Assembly: GCA_018241585.1 (NCBI GenBank)
Contig: JAFEDN010000005.1
Location: 1-37,323, forward strand
From: Pseudomonadota bacterium
Lineage (GTDB): Bacteria > Pseudomonadota > Gammaproteobacteria > Coxiellales > Coxiellaceae
Direction of reading: 5' to 3'
Length of the DNA stretch: 37,323 nt
In this document: positions 16,254 to 28,300 of the stretch, one piece after another
How the letters are laid out: the number at the start of each line of letters is the position of its first letter
Position numbering within the stretch: the first letter of the stretch is position 1
Notes under the pieces: model-generated
What the model was told of the DNA's origin: nothing
Seen by the model: only the letters and a program-made list of their open reading frames with translations
The model's database searches: none
Translations under genes and position numbers: made by a program

Positions 16254-19013
16254 ATGGCACAGGAAATTGCAGTCATCACTTACGGCAACGGCGATATTTT
16301 GCGGGAAATTTTTAATGCCATCGCGGCTTCGATGGGTGATTCTACGTTTAAAACGCTGATTCATCTGAGCATCTTACTAGCCGGTACGTGGGCGATAGGC
16401 AAGCTCATTTTTAAACGAGATTTAATGGTGGGTGTCGGTTGGATTGGGCTTTATTTTATGGCGTTCTACGTACTGTTTTTACCGAAGGCGACAGTCAATA
16501 TCATTGATCGCGTGCAACATAATGAGGTCGCAGTAGATAATGTGCCTTTAGGCTTGGCCTGGTTGGCGAACGTCACCACCGCCATCGGCGACGGACTCAC
16601 TCAACTGATGGAGCAGAATTTTTCCCTGCCGGATGATTTGCGTTATGGGCAGACCGGTATGGTCATGGCATCCAATTTGGTGACGGCAGCGAGTACTTTT
16701 CAGGTCACAGATCCTGATTTTGAAAAGAATTTACAGGGCTTTATCCATCAATGCGTATTCTATGACCTGCTATTACATAAATATTCCTCACAAGAATTGT
16801 TTACTGCGCCGAACATCTGGCAATTTGTGACGGAAAAGGCTTCTCCCGCGCGGGCGTTTTTATACAACCAAACCGTGGTCACTTGCCGGGATGGGGTGGC
16901 TTCTTTAAATCAGGATTGGCAAACAGCGATCACTCAAGCCGAAGACCGCTATGCTGCCCGGTTATTCCCCGAAGAGACGAACGCTAAAACTCAGTTACTC
17001 AAATACCTGCCGCTCAGTTACAGCTTTCTAACGGATTTATCGGAAAGCGCCTCTGATTTGATGCAGCAAAATATGATGTCGAATGCCGTTCAAAGCGGTT
17101 TACTGAATTGGAGTGCGCAAACCAACGCGCCGGCAGCGTTAGAAGGTTACGCATTTAACAAAGCTCAGCAACAAAATCGAATATCCAATCGCACTATTGG
17201 CGATATGGCGGCATACTGGCTGCCGTTATTAAAAAATATTTTTGAAGGGATTTTATACGGGTCTTTTGTCTTTATTTTTCTGTTAATTTTGTTTCCGTTT
17301 GGTTTGGCAGTGCTGCGGCAGTATGCTTATTCATTGCTGTGGTTGCAACTGTGGGCCCCCTTGTATGCCATTATCAATTTGTATGTGAATTTTTATGCCC
17401 AGCATCGCAGTTTAGGGGCTATTACCTTCAGCGACGGCATGCACGGATTAGTATTAGCGACGCAATCCGGCTTAGCGCAAGTCAATTCGGATATGGCCGG
17501 TTTAGCGGGTTATATTTCGCTGAGCGTGCCGTTAATTGCCACGAGTTTGGTCACGGGACTGCATCATGCCTTGTCGCATTTAGGTCAATATGTCGGTGGT
17601 GCGGTGCAATCCAGCGCCACGGCAAGCGCCGGAGAAGCTGCCGCCGGCAGCTTTAGTTTAGGCAATACCAGTTTTAGCACGCACAATGCTTATAACACGT
17701 CGGCCAATCATTTTGATGATACAGCGCGTACGGCTTCTGGCACGGTCACGGATCAAATGCCAGGAGGTTCCACGATTACTATGACCGCCGATGGTTCCGT
17801 GGTCATGAATAATCAGCCGGCGATTTCTAGTTTGGGTGCACAAATTCATCTGGGTGAAGCCATTCGCAGCAGTGCTACTGAGCAAGCCGATAAAGCCTAT
17901 TCCGCAGCACTGAGCCATCAACGAGCCTCTAGCGAAGCCATGTCAGTGGCGGAACGGGGTGTCTATGAACTCAGCCACCACCAAGCATTGTCAGAAGCCA
18001 GTGGATCTTCTTTTGTGACCAGTCATAGTGTTAGTGATTTACACGCATTAAATGATCTCCAGCAACAGGTTGTGCAAGCCGGTGAAGGACGCAACGAATC
18101 TGAGTCTGCTTCTAAAAATCGAACGATGAGTGCGGGTTTAAAAGGGCAATTAGGGTTAGGTGTAAAAGGAACGCTGGGTGTAGTGGAAGGATCAGGATCA
18201 ATCGGTGGCGATGCTGGGGTTCAATGGTCATGGGATCACCGAAAATCCGATCAGGAATCGTTTTCCCATTCGGAAAGTGCTGCACATAACACGGGTTACG
18301 CAGAAAATATGGATACGGCATTAAGGGCAGTGTCCGAAGGCCATTATCGTGCCAACACAGAAGAAGGAAAGCGGATTTTAGATAGCATTTCGACATCACT
18401 GGATCGTGCTCATCAAGAGCAACAACAAGCTTCTGCGCAATTTCAACAAGCCGAAACTTATCGGAAAATTGCTAGCATTTCTGAAGAGCAATCAGCCACT
18501 ATTAATGCTAATGCAACACAAGAATTTATGAATGAAATGCAAAAAAATGGTCAAGACCTGCGCTCCATCGAAAAAATGATGGTCGATCACCCTGAGCAGG
18601 GTAAGGCGCAGGCAGAACAGTTTATGCATAAAAAGGTAGAAGAATATTTTCATCAATTCCATGAGCAGGAAAATTCATCTCCTGAAAAAGTAAATGAAAT
18701 CTCTCGTGAAAATACGCAGATTCTCGAAAAAGAATCGTTTAAAAACCCAACTCAATTGGACAATACTCAAAAATTGGAAATCAAAGCACAGGCTGATCAA
18801 GAAGGGCTTGGTCGGGAGCACACGGTGGATAATCAGTTTGCACTGGATGTACAGAAAATAATTGCTGAAAAAACGGCAGAGGTCGAGGATGGTCAAAAGC
18901 AGTTGGAATCAAAACAAAATGAAACTATCCGGGAAGTGAGTGTCAATCAAGAAAGACTTCAACGGCTGGATTCAAAAAAGGCTAATCATCATGATTCCAA
19001 TGCCGATAAGTAG
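16254..19013 (+). CDS. traG: Mating-pair stabilisation / pilus assembly protein TraG
   Basis: A 919-residue protein with the TraG layout. N-terminal membrane segments lie at about 33-80. A central membrane cluster at about 327-440 includes LLILFPFGLAVLRQYAYSLL and WLQLWAPLYAIINLY. A long soluble, Ser/Gln-rich periplasmic C-terminus includes a Gly-rich block (LKGQLGLGVKGTLGVVEGSG) and a coiled-coil tail. The N-terminus aids pilus assembly; the C-terminus stabilises mating pairs and, in F, takes part in entry exclusion. AGGAG precedes the ATG. The last 32 bp overlap a minus-strand gene. Confidence 0.93.
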   Translation: MAQEIAVITYGNGDILREIFNAIAASMGDSTFKTLIHLSILLAGTWAIGKLIFKRDLMVGVGWIGLYFMAFYVLFLPKATVNIIDRVQHNEVAVDNVPLGLAWLANVTTAIGDGLTQLMEQNFSLPDDLRYGQTGMVMASNLVTAASTFQVTDPDFEKNLQGFIHQCVFYDLLLHKYSSQELFTAPNIWQFVTEKASPARAFLYNQTVVTCRDGVASLNQDWQTAITQAEDRYAARLFPEETNAKTQLLKYLPLSYSFLTDLSESASDLMQQNMMSNAVQSGLLNWSAQTNAPAALEGYAFNKAQQQNRISNRTIGDMAAYWLPLLKNIFEGILYGSFVFIFLLILFPFGLAVLRQYAYSLLWLQLWAPLYAIINLYVNFYAQHRSLGAITFSDGMHGLVLATQSGLAQVNSDMAGLAGYISLSVPLIATSLVTGLHHALSHLGQYVGGAVQSSATASAGEAAAGSFSLGNTSFSTHNAYNTSANHFDDTARTASGTVTDQMPGGSTITMTADGSVVMNNQPAISSLGAQIHLGEAIRSSATEQADKAYSAALSHQRASSEAMSVAERGVYELSHHQALSEASGSSFVTSHSVSDLHALNDLQQQVVQAGEGRNESESASKNRTMSAGLKGQLGLGVKGTLGVVEGSGSIGGDAGVQWSWDHRKSDQESFSHSESAAHNTGYAENMDTALRAVSEGHYRANTEEGKRILDSISTSLDRAHQEQQQASAQFQQAETYRKIASISEEQSATINANATQEFMNEMQKNGQDLRSIEKMMVDHPEQGKAQAEQFMHKKVEEYFHQFHEQENSSPEKVNEISRENTQILEKESFKNPTQLDNTQKLEIKAQADQEGLGREHTVDNQFALDVQKIIAEKTAEVEDGQKQLESKQNETIREVSVNQERLQRLDSKKANHHDSNADK

Positions 19014-19722
19014 ATTGATACTCTGGGCTGCCGGGATTCATGGGATCATGATTCCAGTTTTCTCGAAGTTGAGCAGCCAGATCATATTCCTCTTCTTCAA
19101 AAATTTTGTGGTGAATCGATGAATGATTATCCCCTAAAAAATAAGATGAATTTGATGAATATTTTTGAGGACGTTTTGGGAAAAGAATAATGCCTAAAAC
19201 GAATCCCACAAAAGCGGTGACCAGAAGAAAAAAAGCGAATGCTAAAAAAAAGCTAAACATCAGACATAAAAAAAAGTCACCGAAGTCGGTAATAGGTAGT
19301 GTACCGTCTTCATAACGATGTTGTGCCAATAAAACGAAAAAACTGAATGGGAGCAAAATAGTAGAGAGAGATAATTTGATTAATCCTCTCCGTGTTTTTT
19401 TCAAGGCGATGATCACGAGATGAGCGTGGGTATGGATGAAGGGTTTCATTTTCTTGCAGCGGTATACAAATGTCAGCCATAAGAAAAATTGGCTTAAGAG
19501 GAGTATCCAGTTTCCTGCTGCGAGGCTGGATAAGGCGTAAACGAATGTGTCGATAGGAGTTAATTCATGAGCAGTATAAGCCAACAAAGCAAAAATTACC
19601 AGATCGGTAGCCAGGGCAATCAGCCAGTATTTTTTGTTTCGTGGAGAAAAAATAGAATCAGCATCTATCAGTTTGATGTACTTCGTTTCCAACGAATGGG
19701 TACTGGTGTTTTTTTGAGTCAT
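18982..19722 (-). CDS. Unrecognised polytopic membrane protein (246 aa)
   Basis: Four or five hydrophobic stretches are visible: WLIALATDLVIFALLAYTAH, LSSLAAGNWILLLSQFFLWL, LSLSTILLPFSFFVLLA, and a long FFLCLMFSFFLAFAFFLLVT-VGFVLGIILF region. Both ends are soluble. ATG 19722 has AAGGAG at good spacing and was chosen over an in-frame start at 19812. The 3' end runs 32 bp into traG antisense. F carries the exclusion genes traS/traT at this position between traG and traD, so an exclusion-like role is possible by position only. I recognise no family. Confidence 0.65.
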   Translation of the reverse strand: MTQKNTSTHSLETKYIKLIDADSIFSPRNKKYWLIALATDLVIFALLAYTAHELTPIDTFVYALSSLAAGNWILLLSQFFLWLTFVYRCKKMKPFIHTHAHLVIIALKKTRRGLIKLSLSTILLPFSFFVLLAQHRYEDGTLPITDFGDFFLCLMFSFFLAFAFFLLVTAFVGFVLGIILFPKRPQKYSSNSSYFLGDNHSSIHHKIFEEEEYDLAAQLRENWNHDPMNPGSPEYQSTYRHWNHDD

Positions 19723-19827
19723 TTCGTTCTCCTTGATATCCAAGTTGTTATCCATCACGGCTGCTTCAGGCATTTTTTTTATTATTTTATTTTGGTTATA
19801 CCGTCCTATCAATCATTGAATCTCCAT

Positions 19828-20091
19828 TTAGCTCAATTTATCCAGCATATTTTTATGAGTGCGCAGCATTTTTTTCATCGAGCGTTTGACAGTAGCCTCT
19901 TTAGCGACCGACACCGGTTGCAAAGTTTGCGGCTCGCTGATAAAGCGCCGGAGTGCCAGATTCACCAATCGGGACAGGTGAATCCCCGGATTTTTTGCCA
20001 ACCACTGAGTCACATTGGGTTCGAGGTCAGTATCCAGTCGCACGGAAATAGCGCGGGGAGATGGATGCACAGCGGTTCTTGGCTTGGCCAT
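19828..20091 (-). CDS. Ribbon-helix-helix regulator (87 aa)
   Basis: The RHH fold is visible near the N-terminus: strand RAISVRLDTDL, then helices PNVTQWLAKNPG and SRLVNLALRRFI. A basic C-terminal tail follows (KEATVKRSMKKMLRTHKNML). It is divergent from traD with a 95-bp shared upstream region holding the palindrome at 20144-20154, so autoregulation and control of traD-traI are likely. It probably forms an operon with the membrane protein 105 bp downstream. An antitoxin-type role is possible but no toxin is recognisable. Confidence 0.7.
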   Translation of the reverse strand: MAKPRTAVHPSPRAISVRLDTDLEPNVTQWLAKNPGIHLSRLVNLALRRFISEPQTLQPVSVAKEATVKRSMKKMLRTHKNMLDKLS

Positions 20092-20143
20092 TGGGTATGC
20101 CTTTTCATCATGAATTATTTGTATTTAATTGTATCACAAAGAA

Positions 20144-20154
20144 TGACAATGTCA
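20144..20154. promoter_or_regulatory. Palindrome in the divergent RHH/traD upstream region
   Basis: TGACAATGTCA is a perfect 5-bp-arm palindrome around one base. It sits in an AT-rich 95-bp gap between two divergent starts (20091 minus, 20187 plus). RHH dimers commonly bind short palindromes of this sort, so it is a candidate operator. Confidence 0.35.
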
Positions 20155-20186
20155 ATTGTTTTCAATAGCTTGTTGGAGGTTTGAAT

Positions 20187-22313
20187 ATGATTAAAAAAGA
20201 ACGCATTAAGCAAATAACTCGTGGCGGTCAGGTGATTTTGCATAACCTGCGCATGATAGGGCAAGTGTTACAAAAAGTCGCTTTCTGGCTGTTACCGATA
20301 GTGCCTTTAGTGGCAGTCAACTGGTTTTTTTTAACTACCAGCCGGGAGGATCGCAGGATCGGTTGGCAATGGCTGTTAGCTGAATTCCATTTGTTCCTTT
20401 TTAGTAGCCACTTCAAACAAAAGTTTGTTTTTTCCAGCCAGGAAACCATGACCGTGACGGTCGGACAAATTTTATCAGCGCCATTTATTCAAAAGAGTGT
20501 CGCGCTATTGCAGGTCGCTGCTCGCCATAGCTTATGGGTGGGGTTGATCGTTTGGATATTCTCAGTAATGGGTGTGTTAATTTGGCTGAAAAGACGGGGT
20601 AAAGCCTATACGGCTAACAAACCCCTTAAAGGAGATCGCTTGTGTGATGCTGCGGTGGTCACCCAAAAAATTGCTGCCGGAAAGAATGGGGCTTCTCGTC
20701 TTGTCTTTGGCCGGGAACGTTTGCCACTGCCTAAAGATGCCGAATTGCAGCATATTCTGATACATGGCACCACCGGCACTGGAAAATCCACGGTGATTAA
20801 AGAATTACTGGATCATATTCGGAGCCGAGGTGATCGCGCCATCGTCTATGATAAAAGTTGCAGCCTGGTCAGTCAGTTTTATCAGCCAGATCAGGACAGG
20901 TTACTCAATCCCCTGGATCAACGGGGTGCAGACTGGAGCATCTGGGGAGAATGCCGGGATAAAACCGATTATGAGAATCTGGCAGCCGCCTTAATTCCGA
21001 TGGCGGCCACGGCGCAAGACCCTTTCTGGGTCAATGCCGCCCGCACCATCTTTGCTGCCGCCACCTCTCGCCTGCACCAGGATCCCCATGCCAAAATTTT
21101 GCCATTGTTGAAAACGTTATTGACCTCTAATGTTGGACAGCTACAGGAATTATTAAAAGGGACGGAAGCGGAAAGCCTGATGTCTGAAAAGACTGAAAAA
21201 ACTGCGATTTCTATTAAATCCGTGTTGGCGACGTATTTAAAATCATTATGTTATATCCGCGATGAAACCGATCCCTTTTCCATTCGGCAATGGATCCATC
21301 ATGATGGCGGTGCGGAATGGCTGTTTATCAGTTCCACGGGTGATCGTCACGAGTCTCTTAAGCCGCTGATCTCAGCGTGGCTGGATATTGCGGTGAATGC
21401 ACTGCTAAGTTTGCCGGAAAATCCCGCCCGGCGGATTTGGGTGATCCTGGATGAACTGGGGAGTCTGCAACAGTTGCCCTATTTAACCAGTGGACTGGCT
21501 GAAGCCCGTAAATTTGGCGGTTGTTTTGTGATTGGGGTGCAAAGTGCGGCGCAATTGGCAAAAACCTACGGTTTTGAAGGGGGACGGGAAATTTCATCCT
21601 CGTTAAACACGCGATTTATGTTTCGTGCACCGGATCCCGAGATTGCCCTGTGGTCATCGAAAAACCTGGGCGAAACGGTCATTGAGGAAGTGCGTGAAGG
21701 CATCTCTTACGGAGCCAATACTATTCGGGATGGGGTTTCCATTCAGAAAATAGAAGTTCAAAAACCGGTGGTGTCGCCCTCTGAAATTTTGCAACTCAAT
21801 AACCTGATGTGTTATGTGCGCTTACCGGGAGACTATCCCATTACCCAATTACACCTGCAGCCTTTTAACCGCAAGCCCTCACAAATGGGATTTCTATTAC
21901 GTGCGTTTGAACCCGATCTGTTATTGCGGGAGATGGAAAAACTGTCGTCGGCGTCGGAGAGTGCCTCCGATTCGGCTCACCTCTCATCAGATAGAAAAAA
22001 TAAAGAAACTAAAAAAAATAAAACAGATAAAGCAGATAAAAAAGACAAAAAAATGAAGCAGGTTAAAAAAAATGAAAAAACTAAAAAAACGGGTAAAAAA
22101 AGTAAAAGGATCCTTAAAAATTCTCCGACAAATCCGAGTATTCCTTTAGCAGAAACACAGCCACCTCTCCAGGGACAATCCTCTGCGCCGGAGACTTCAG
22201 AAAAGAATCAGCGGGAAGACAATAGAAAAAATAAAGAAACCATTTTTCCACCCACAGGATCACCCCGAATAAATTCAGATGAAAAATTGGGAAACATCCG
22301 CCGAAGAGAATAA
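20187..22313 (+). CDS. traD: Type IV coupling protein TraD
   Basis: A 708-residue coupling ATPase. Two N-terminal membrane segments lie at about 24-46 and 108-130. Walker A is at 194-202 (GTTGTGKST) and Walker B at 419-423 (VILDE, then LGSLQQLPYL). The C-terminal quarter is low-complexity and very Lys-rich (about 600-660, KKNKTDKADKKDKKMKQVKK), then Pro/Ser/Gln-rich, as a flexible tail that may contact the relaxosome. The ATG at 20187 follows GGAGG with normal spacing; a TTG six bases earlier is less likely. It links the TraI-DNA complex to the channel. traI starts 3 bp after the stop. Confidence 0.94.
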   Translation: MIKKERIKQITRGGQVILHNLRMIGQVLQKVAFWLLPIVPLVAVNWFFLTTSREDRRIGWQWLLAEFHLFLFSSHFKQKFVFSSQETMTVTVGQILSAPFIQKSVALLQVAARHSLWVGLIVWIFSVMGVLIWLKRRGKAYTANKPLKGDRLCDAAVVTQKIAAGKNGASRLVFGRERLPLPKDAELQHILIHGTTGTGKSTVIKELLDHIRSRGDRAIVYDKSCSLVSQFYQPDQDRLLNPLDQRGADWSIWGECRDKTDYENLAAALIPMAATAQDPFWVNAARTIFAAATSRLHQDPHAKILPLLKTLLTSNVGQLQELLKGTEAESLMSEKTEKTAISIKSVLATYLKSLCYIRDETDPFSIRQWIHHDGGAEWLFISSTGDRHESLKPLISAWLDIAVNALLSLPENPARRIWVILDELGSLQQLPYLTSGLAEARKFGGCFVIGVQSAAQLAKTYGFEGGREISSSLNTRFMFRAPDPEIALWSSKNLGETVIEEVREGISYGANTIRDGVSIQKIEVQKPVVSPSEILQLNNLMCYVRLPGDYPITQLHLQPFNRKPSQMGFLLRAFEPDLLLREMEKLSSASESASDSAHLSSDRKNKETKKNKTDKADKKDKKMKQVKKNEKTKKTGKKSKRILKNSPTNPSIPLAETQPPLQGQSSAPETSEKNQREDNRKNKETIFPPTGSPRINSDEKLGNIRRRE

Positions 22314-22316
22314 ACC

Positions 22317-25300
22317 ATGTTATCGACTAAAGTCATCAAAAATGTAGAACAAGCCGCACATTATTTTTTAGGTCAAGAGAATTATTACACCGAAGGCAAT
22401 GCTTTAACACAGGAACACAGTCAGTGGTGGGGAAAAGGAGCCGCGGCGTTAGGACTTTCCGGTGCTGTGGATTCTAAACCATTTACCGCTTTGTTGCAGG
22501 GTTATTTGCCCAGCGGCCAGCAGTTGGGTAAAAAGGTCGATGGTGAAATCATTCATCGCCCTGGTTTTGATTTAACTTTCAGCATTCCCAAGTCTGTGTC
22601 AATTTTAGCGTTATTGGGTGAAGATGAGCGGATTTTTAAAGCCATCGAAACGGCAACGGATCGTGTATTGGAAGGGATTGAACGGGAGCAGGCCAAAACC
22701 CGGGTGAGAAAAGACGGTGTTTTAAAGGTCGAGCGCACCGGTAATTTGGTAGTTGCCCGGTTTTTGCATGACATTTCACGGGAGGGTGACCCACAACTTC
22801 ATACGCATTGTGTGGTAATGAACGCCACCTTACGCAAAGACGGCCAATGGCGATCTTTGGCTTCCAAACTCGGTCATTATGCACAAGACACCCCTACTGC
22901 TCCGGGTGGTTTTTTAGAGGATGTCCGTCACCATCAAAAATATTATGGCGCATTATTTCGCGCCGAACTCGCGTATGAATTGCAGCAACTCGGCTATACC
23001 GTCGAAAAAACCGGTGCACACGGATTTTATGAAATTGCCGGGATTTCGCGGGAAAGTCTGGAGACGTTCTCTCAACGCCGTCGGGACATTGAAGCCTATT
23101 TAAAATCCCACGGCTTGTCGGGTGCCAAAGCGGCAGAATTGGCTACACTCAAAACCCGTCGCGCTAAACAAGCCATTGACCATAGCACATTAAAAAATTT
23201 ATGGGAAACAAGAGCCGCGCTCTGTGGTGTACTGGCCTTTGAAGAAGCGCGAGAGGTGGTTGCGCAATCCCGGCAGCAGGCCGCGGGGACCCTCGCCACT
23301 CCGGAGCAAACTCAACCGATATCGGTTGATACCTTGGCAAAAGCGCAATTCGCAATTAAAGAAGCGATTGCTCATCTGTCTGAAACTCAGGTCGCGTTAA
23401 AAGAAACTGAATTGCTCACCCGCGCCGTTTATTACGGGTTGGGCAATGTGCTGGTATCTGCGCTGATTCCTGCCTTGCAGGTTGTAGAACGCTCCGGGGA
23501 ACTCATTCCGATCACGGGTGATGACAAAGGTGAACGACAGTTTACTACGCCGACTTTGTTGGGTTATGAAAAAGCGTTATTGCAGACGATTAATCAACCC
23601 CATCCCAGCGGCCAGCCCCTCGTTGAAGCCTCTTTATTGAAAGCTTTTTTGCAACAACATCCGGATTTAACCCATGAGCAGCAGCAGGCCATTCGTACCT
23701 TATTTTCCAGTGATCGACCACTCATGGCGTTAACGGGCCCCACGGGTTCTGGTAAGACCCACCTGATCGAGCCCATGATGACGTTAGCCAGGCTCGGCGG
23801 CTATCAACCGATTTTGTTGACCTCTAAACAGGCGGAAACGATTCAACTTCAAAAACAGATTCAAAAAGCGCCCACGAATTTGCGCGAATGGTTACAACGA
23901 CTCTTTGACCGTCAGCAATTTGACACGGTTTTTAGCTATTTGAGAAAAAGTCAGGAAACCCCCTCACGTTTGGAATCCTGGGTGCAACACCATCTCCATG
24001 CGCCTAAAAAACCCGTGATTTTTGTGGATAACGCCACGCAATTATCGTCCCGGCAAGTTTGTGAACTCAGATCTGAAGTGCAACGCCGTGACGGATATCT
24101 CGTGTTAATCGGTGATCGGCAATCCACTTTAACCTGGCGTGCCGGCACACCGTTAACCCAATTATTAGCACATGGCTTATTGGCGGCTGAACTCAGCAGC
24201 CAACCGCCTCAACCATCCAACCCTTTAAAAACAGCGATCAGCCATTCCTTACAAAAAAACATTGTTGCCGCGTTCCAGCAAATCGGTCAACGCCTGATTT
24301 CCGTTGAAGACCGGGAACAACGCCAGTCGGTGATGGCGGCTCAGGTGGCGGGATTATCGGCTGAAGAACGAGCACGCACGGTGGTCTTAGCCACTACACC
24401 AGCGGTTACCCATGAACTCAATGTCGCCATCCGTGAAGCAATGAAAACTCGCGGAGAAATCGACAACAATCCAAAAAATGAAGTTTCCCTGACGATGTTG
24501 TTGCCCCGTTATTTCCGATTAGCAGAACAACACACGGCGCGTCATTATACCACCGGCCAATGGATCCGCTTCCACCAGGATGATCGCGTTTTGCGGGTGC
24601 ATCGAGGCGATTACTGCCGGATTGAACAAATCGATCAAAAAACGAATGAATTGCTGTTGAAAAACAGCCGGGATAAAAAAGGCAGGATTTATCGCTGGAA
24701 CCCCGACAAATCCCCCGAAGGTGCCATCGAAGTGTTTGATGAAAAAACCCGAGCCTTTGCCGCCGGTGATACTTTACTCTGCCATCGTTCCAATAAAGCG
24801 CATGGGTTGGTTAAAGGAGATCGGGTCATGGTGACGGCTGTGACTGAGCATCATTTGACGGTGCGCCATGAATCCGGCAAGCCATTGCCGTCCTGGAAAT
24901 TATCGGAGATGTCCTCCAGGCATTGGGATTACGGTGTTGCCTTAACGCCATGGCAGGCTTCGCATCGGCATCCTGATATCGTTATTGCCTACCAAAACAG
25001 CCAATCTCGCCAGAGTCATCAGCGCGCTTTTTATCAACTGTTAGCGCAGGCAGGTCAACAGGCATGGATTTATACGGAAAACAGCACTCAATTGCTCAAA
25101 ACACTGGAAAAACACACCGGCGATAAATTGACGGCAACCGAGGCTCTGTTACAAAATCCCGCCTCGGATTCTAAGGCGGTATCCTCTTCCACAGCAGATT
25201 ATTTGCGGCTGTTAGAAACCGCCGTCCAAAATGCCTTACAGCGATTTTCTGACGCTTTGCCGCTCTCCCAGCCTGATGCCACAGCGCTTGCCGCTCAAGA

Positions 25301-28300
25301 AGCGGTACGGTATGCCCTGGCGTATCTCAGTGAAAAAGAAGCCGCTTTTGAGCACAAAGAAGTCATGACGGTGGCTTTATCCCATGTGTTGGGTCAGGTG
25401 AATCAAAAAGCGTTACAACAGGCCATTCTTCAAGCGGAAAAACAGGGCGAATTAATCCGGGGTGTCTATTCCGAGAATGGCACACGCTGGACAACCCGTG
25501 AGGCGCTGACGCTGGAAAAAGAGATGGTCAGGCTGGCCCAGCAAGACCGCGGTGCATTACCACCCCGGCTGTCAGTCGAAGTGGTCAATCGTTACTTGGA
25601 CAAAGCCTCCGCCAGTGAAGAACACGCCAGGGTGTTGCGGGAACTGGCGGGGAAAACCGACCGCATTGTGCTCTTACAAGGTTTTGCCGGTACAGGTAAA
25701 ACCACCTTACTTCAACATATCGAACAGTTGCAGCACATTCATGGCGCTTTGCAGGAAGGCCAGCAAGCTTTGTTATGTTTAGCGCCAACCCATGCTGCCG
25801 TTAAGGAAATCCGGGGCCGTGGTTTGGCGGGTTACACACTCGACCGATTTTTATTGAATGTCGCCGCCGGCAAGCTCACGCCGGAAGCCTATCGAGGGCG
25901 CTGCATTGTGGTGGATGAATCGTCAATGGTATCCAATCAGCGCCTGCACGATTTTTTAAGGGCGGTGATTCATTTAGAAGCCTGGGGGATGTTGATCGGC
26001 GATATCCGCCAATATACCGCAGTCGATTCCGGTAAACCGTTTGAAATGCTGCAGCAGATCGGGTTATCCGTGGTGTACCTGACTCAGATTACCCGGCAAA
26101 AAGAGGAAACCCTGCAAGCCGCTGTAAAGGCTGTCTATCAAAAAGATTTTGCGGGCGTGTTTAAGATTTTAGAAAATCGCATCATTGAGGTCGGCGGTTT
26201 TATCGATGATGAAAACAAGCGCCAGGATAATCGTGCTGAGCGCATGGCTTTGATTGCTGAAGATTACGTCAGCCGGGATGCCGCAAGACGGGCGCAAACC
26301 CAGATCATTACCTTCGGTAACGAGGATCGGGTGTTACAAAACGCACTGGTTCGGGAAGGGTTAATCCTGAAGGGTGAACTCTCCGGGCCTCGTCTCACCA
26401 CCAATATTTTAGTGTCCCGGCGCTTAAGTGAAATTGAGCGCAGCCAGGTGGGATTTTATCATGTCGGAGATGTGCTCCGTTTTAATGTCAGCCAGTCCGG
26501 CGGCATTCATAAGGGGGACTACTGGACAGTGGCGGGTATCACTCCTCAAGGGCAACGCCTGCAACTGGAGCGCCCCGGCTCCGATCCGGTGCTGTGGAAA
26601 CCTCAACCCTATCAAAGCGGTAAGCGGGCTGGGGTCGAAGTCTATGAGGTCGAGCGCCGGGAGTTGATGGTCGGTGATTTAATCCGCTGGACGCGGACGG
26701 ATGAAGCCTTGGGGTTGCTCAGCCCGGAGATGGCGCGGGTGGAGGCGGTGATTTTGCCGTCAAAAACTCCAGAACACTCTGTCCCTGTGGTCACAGCGAG
26801 TGGTGAAATCGGGAAGCCTTCGCCGCTCAAGCCGCCCACGGATCCGGCTAAAATGATTGTCCGTTCACTGCAATTGACCGATCAGGGGCTAACGCCGACA
26901 GGTCATCCGATTGAACTCATCAGTACTCACCTCCGGCTGCAGCATTGGGATCATGCCTATACCATCACCGGCTATGGTGCGCAGGGCAAAACTATTCGTG
27001 AGGTGCTGATCAATGCCGAAAGTTACCGCCCGCAACTCACCAGTCAGCGGTCGTTATTAGTAGTGTTGACGAGAGCTACCCATCAAGTGACTTTGTATAC
27101 CGATGATAAAGAACGGTTACTGCGAGCCATTCAAAGCAATCCCGGTCATAAATCCAGTGCGCTGGAGGCCGTTGGGGAAATTTCATCCCTGTCTACCCCA
27201 CAGTCGGCATTTTCCGGGCGGAATCCTGAAATTTCTCAAGACCGTCAGGGCTATGACCCGATCGTGTCGAAGGCCTTTTATCCAGATGAATTAGCGGCTC
27301 TTGGGATGGGAGCATCAGAAAGTCCCGACGCCTGGCGTTTAACGATTGCCTCGCCTGAAGGCCGTCTGGGAAATGAAAACTATTCTGACAATAAACAAAC
27401 TGTCAAATTCGAACCCATCCCCACAAAACCCACGCCACTCCCTCGGCTGGATGCTCAACGAATCAGTCAGTTATTAACGGATCAGGCGGAGTCCGTGGTA
27501 GAGCAATTATTGGGTGAACCTAAAACCAGGATGGGCGGCCAGTACCGGTATGGGAGTAAACAGGGCAGCCTGGTGATCACCCTGAACGGCGACAAACGAG
27601 GGTTATGGCATGACTTTCAAACCGGTGAAGGGGGCCATTTATTAGATTTAATCGCTTTCAAAAAAGACCTGGATAAGCGGCGGGATTTTCGGGTGGTGTT
27701 ACAGGAAGCTTTAAAGATTTTAGGCACTTCCCAGGCCGATATGAGCGTCCAGGACAGTGCCTCGGTTTCTCCACCCAAACCCACAAAATCGGCGCCGGCA
27801 GTATCCCATACCCTCACTCCTGAACAGCAACGCAGCTTACGTTATGCGCAGCAGTTGGCGAAAGAAAGCCGACCGATTGCGGGTACTTTAGCAGAACGCT
27901 ATTTAAGGGAACATCGCGGCATTGTGCTGGATAAATTCCCTGAGAGCGTCCGTTTCCATCCGGGCATTTATTCACGCCGGAATGAAAGCGTCAATCCAGC
28001 GCTGCTGGTGGTGGCTAAAGACAGTGCCAATCAGGTTCAAGCGGTGCAGGCGATTTTTCTGGATAAAGAGTCCGCCCAAAAGGCCGATGTCGAAGTGAAA
28101 AAACAAACCTGGGGTCGTCCTTCCCAGGGTTCGGTGGCGCTACAATCATTGGGTAAAACGCCGGTCAGCCAGGGGGTCACCTATCTGGCCGAAGGCCTCG
28201 AAACCGCCCTCAGTGTTTATCAAGCCTTGAATGGTGCGGATGTGCGCATCACCCTGGGCAAAGCCAATTTTAAAGCCATCGATCCGGCCAAAACCCATCA

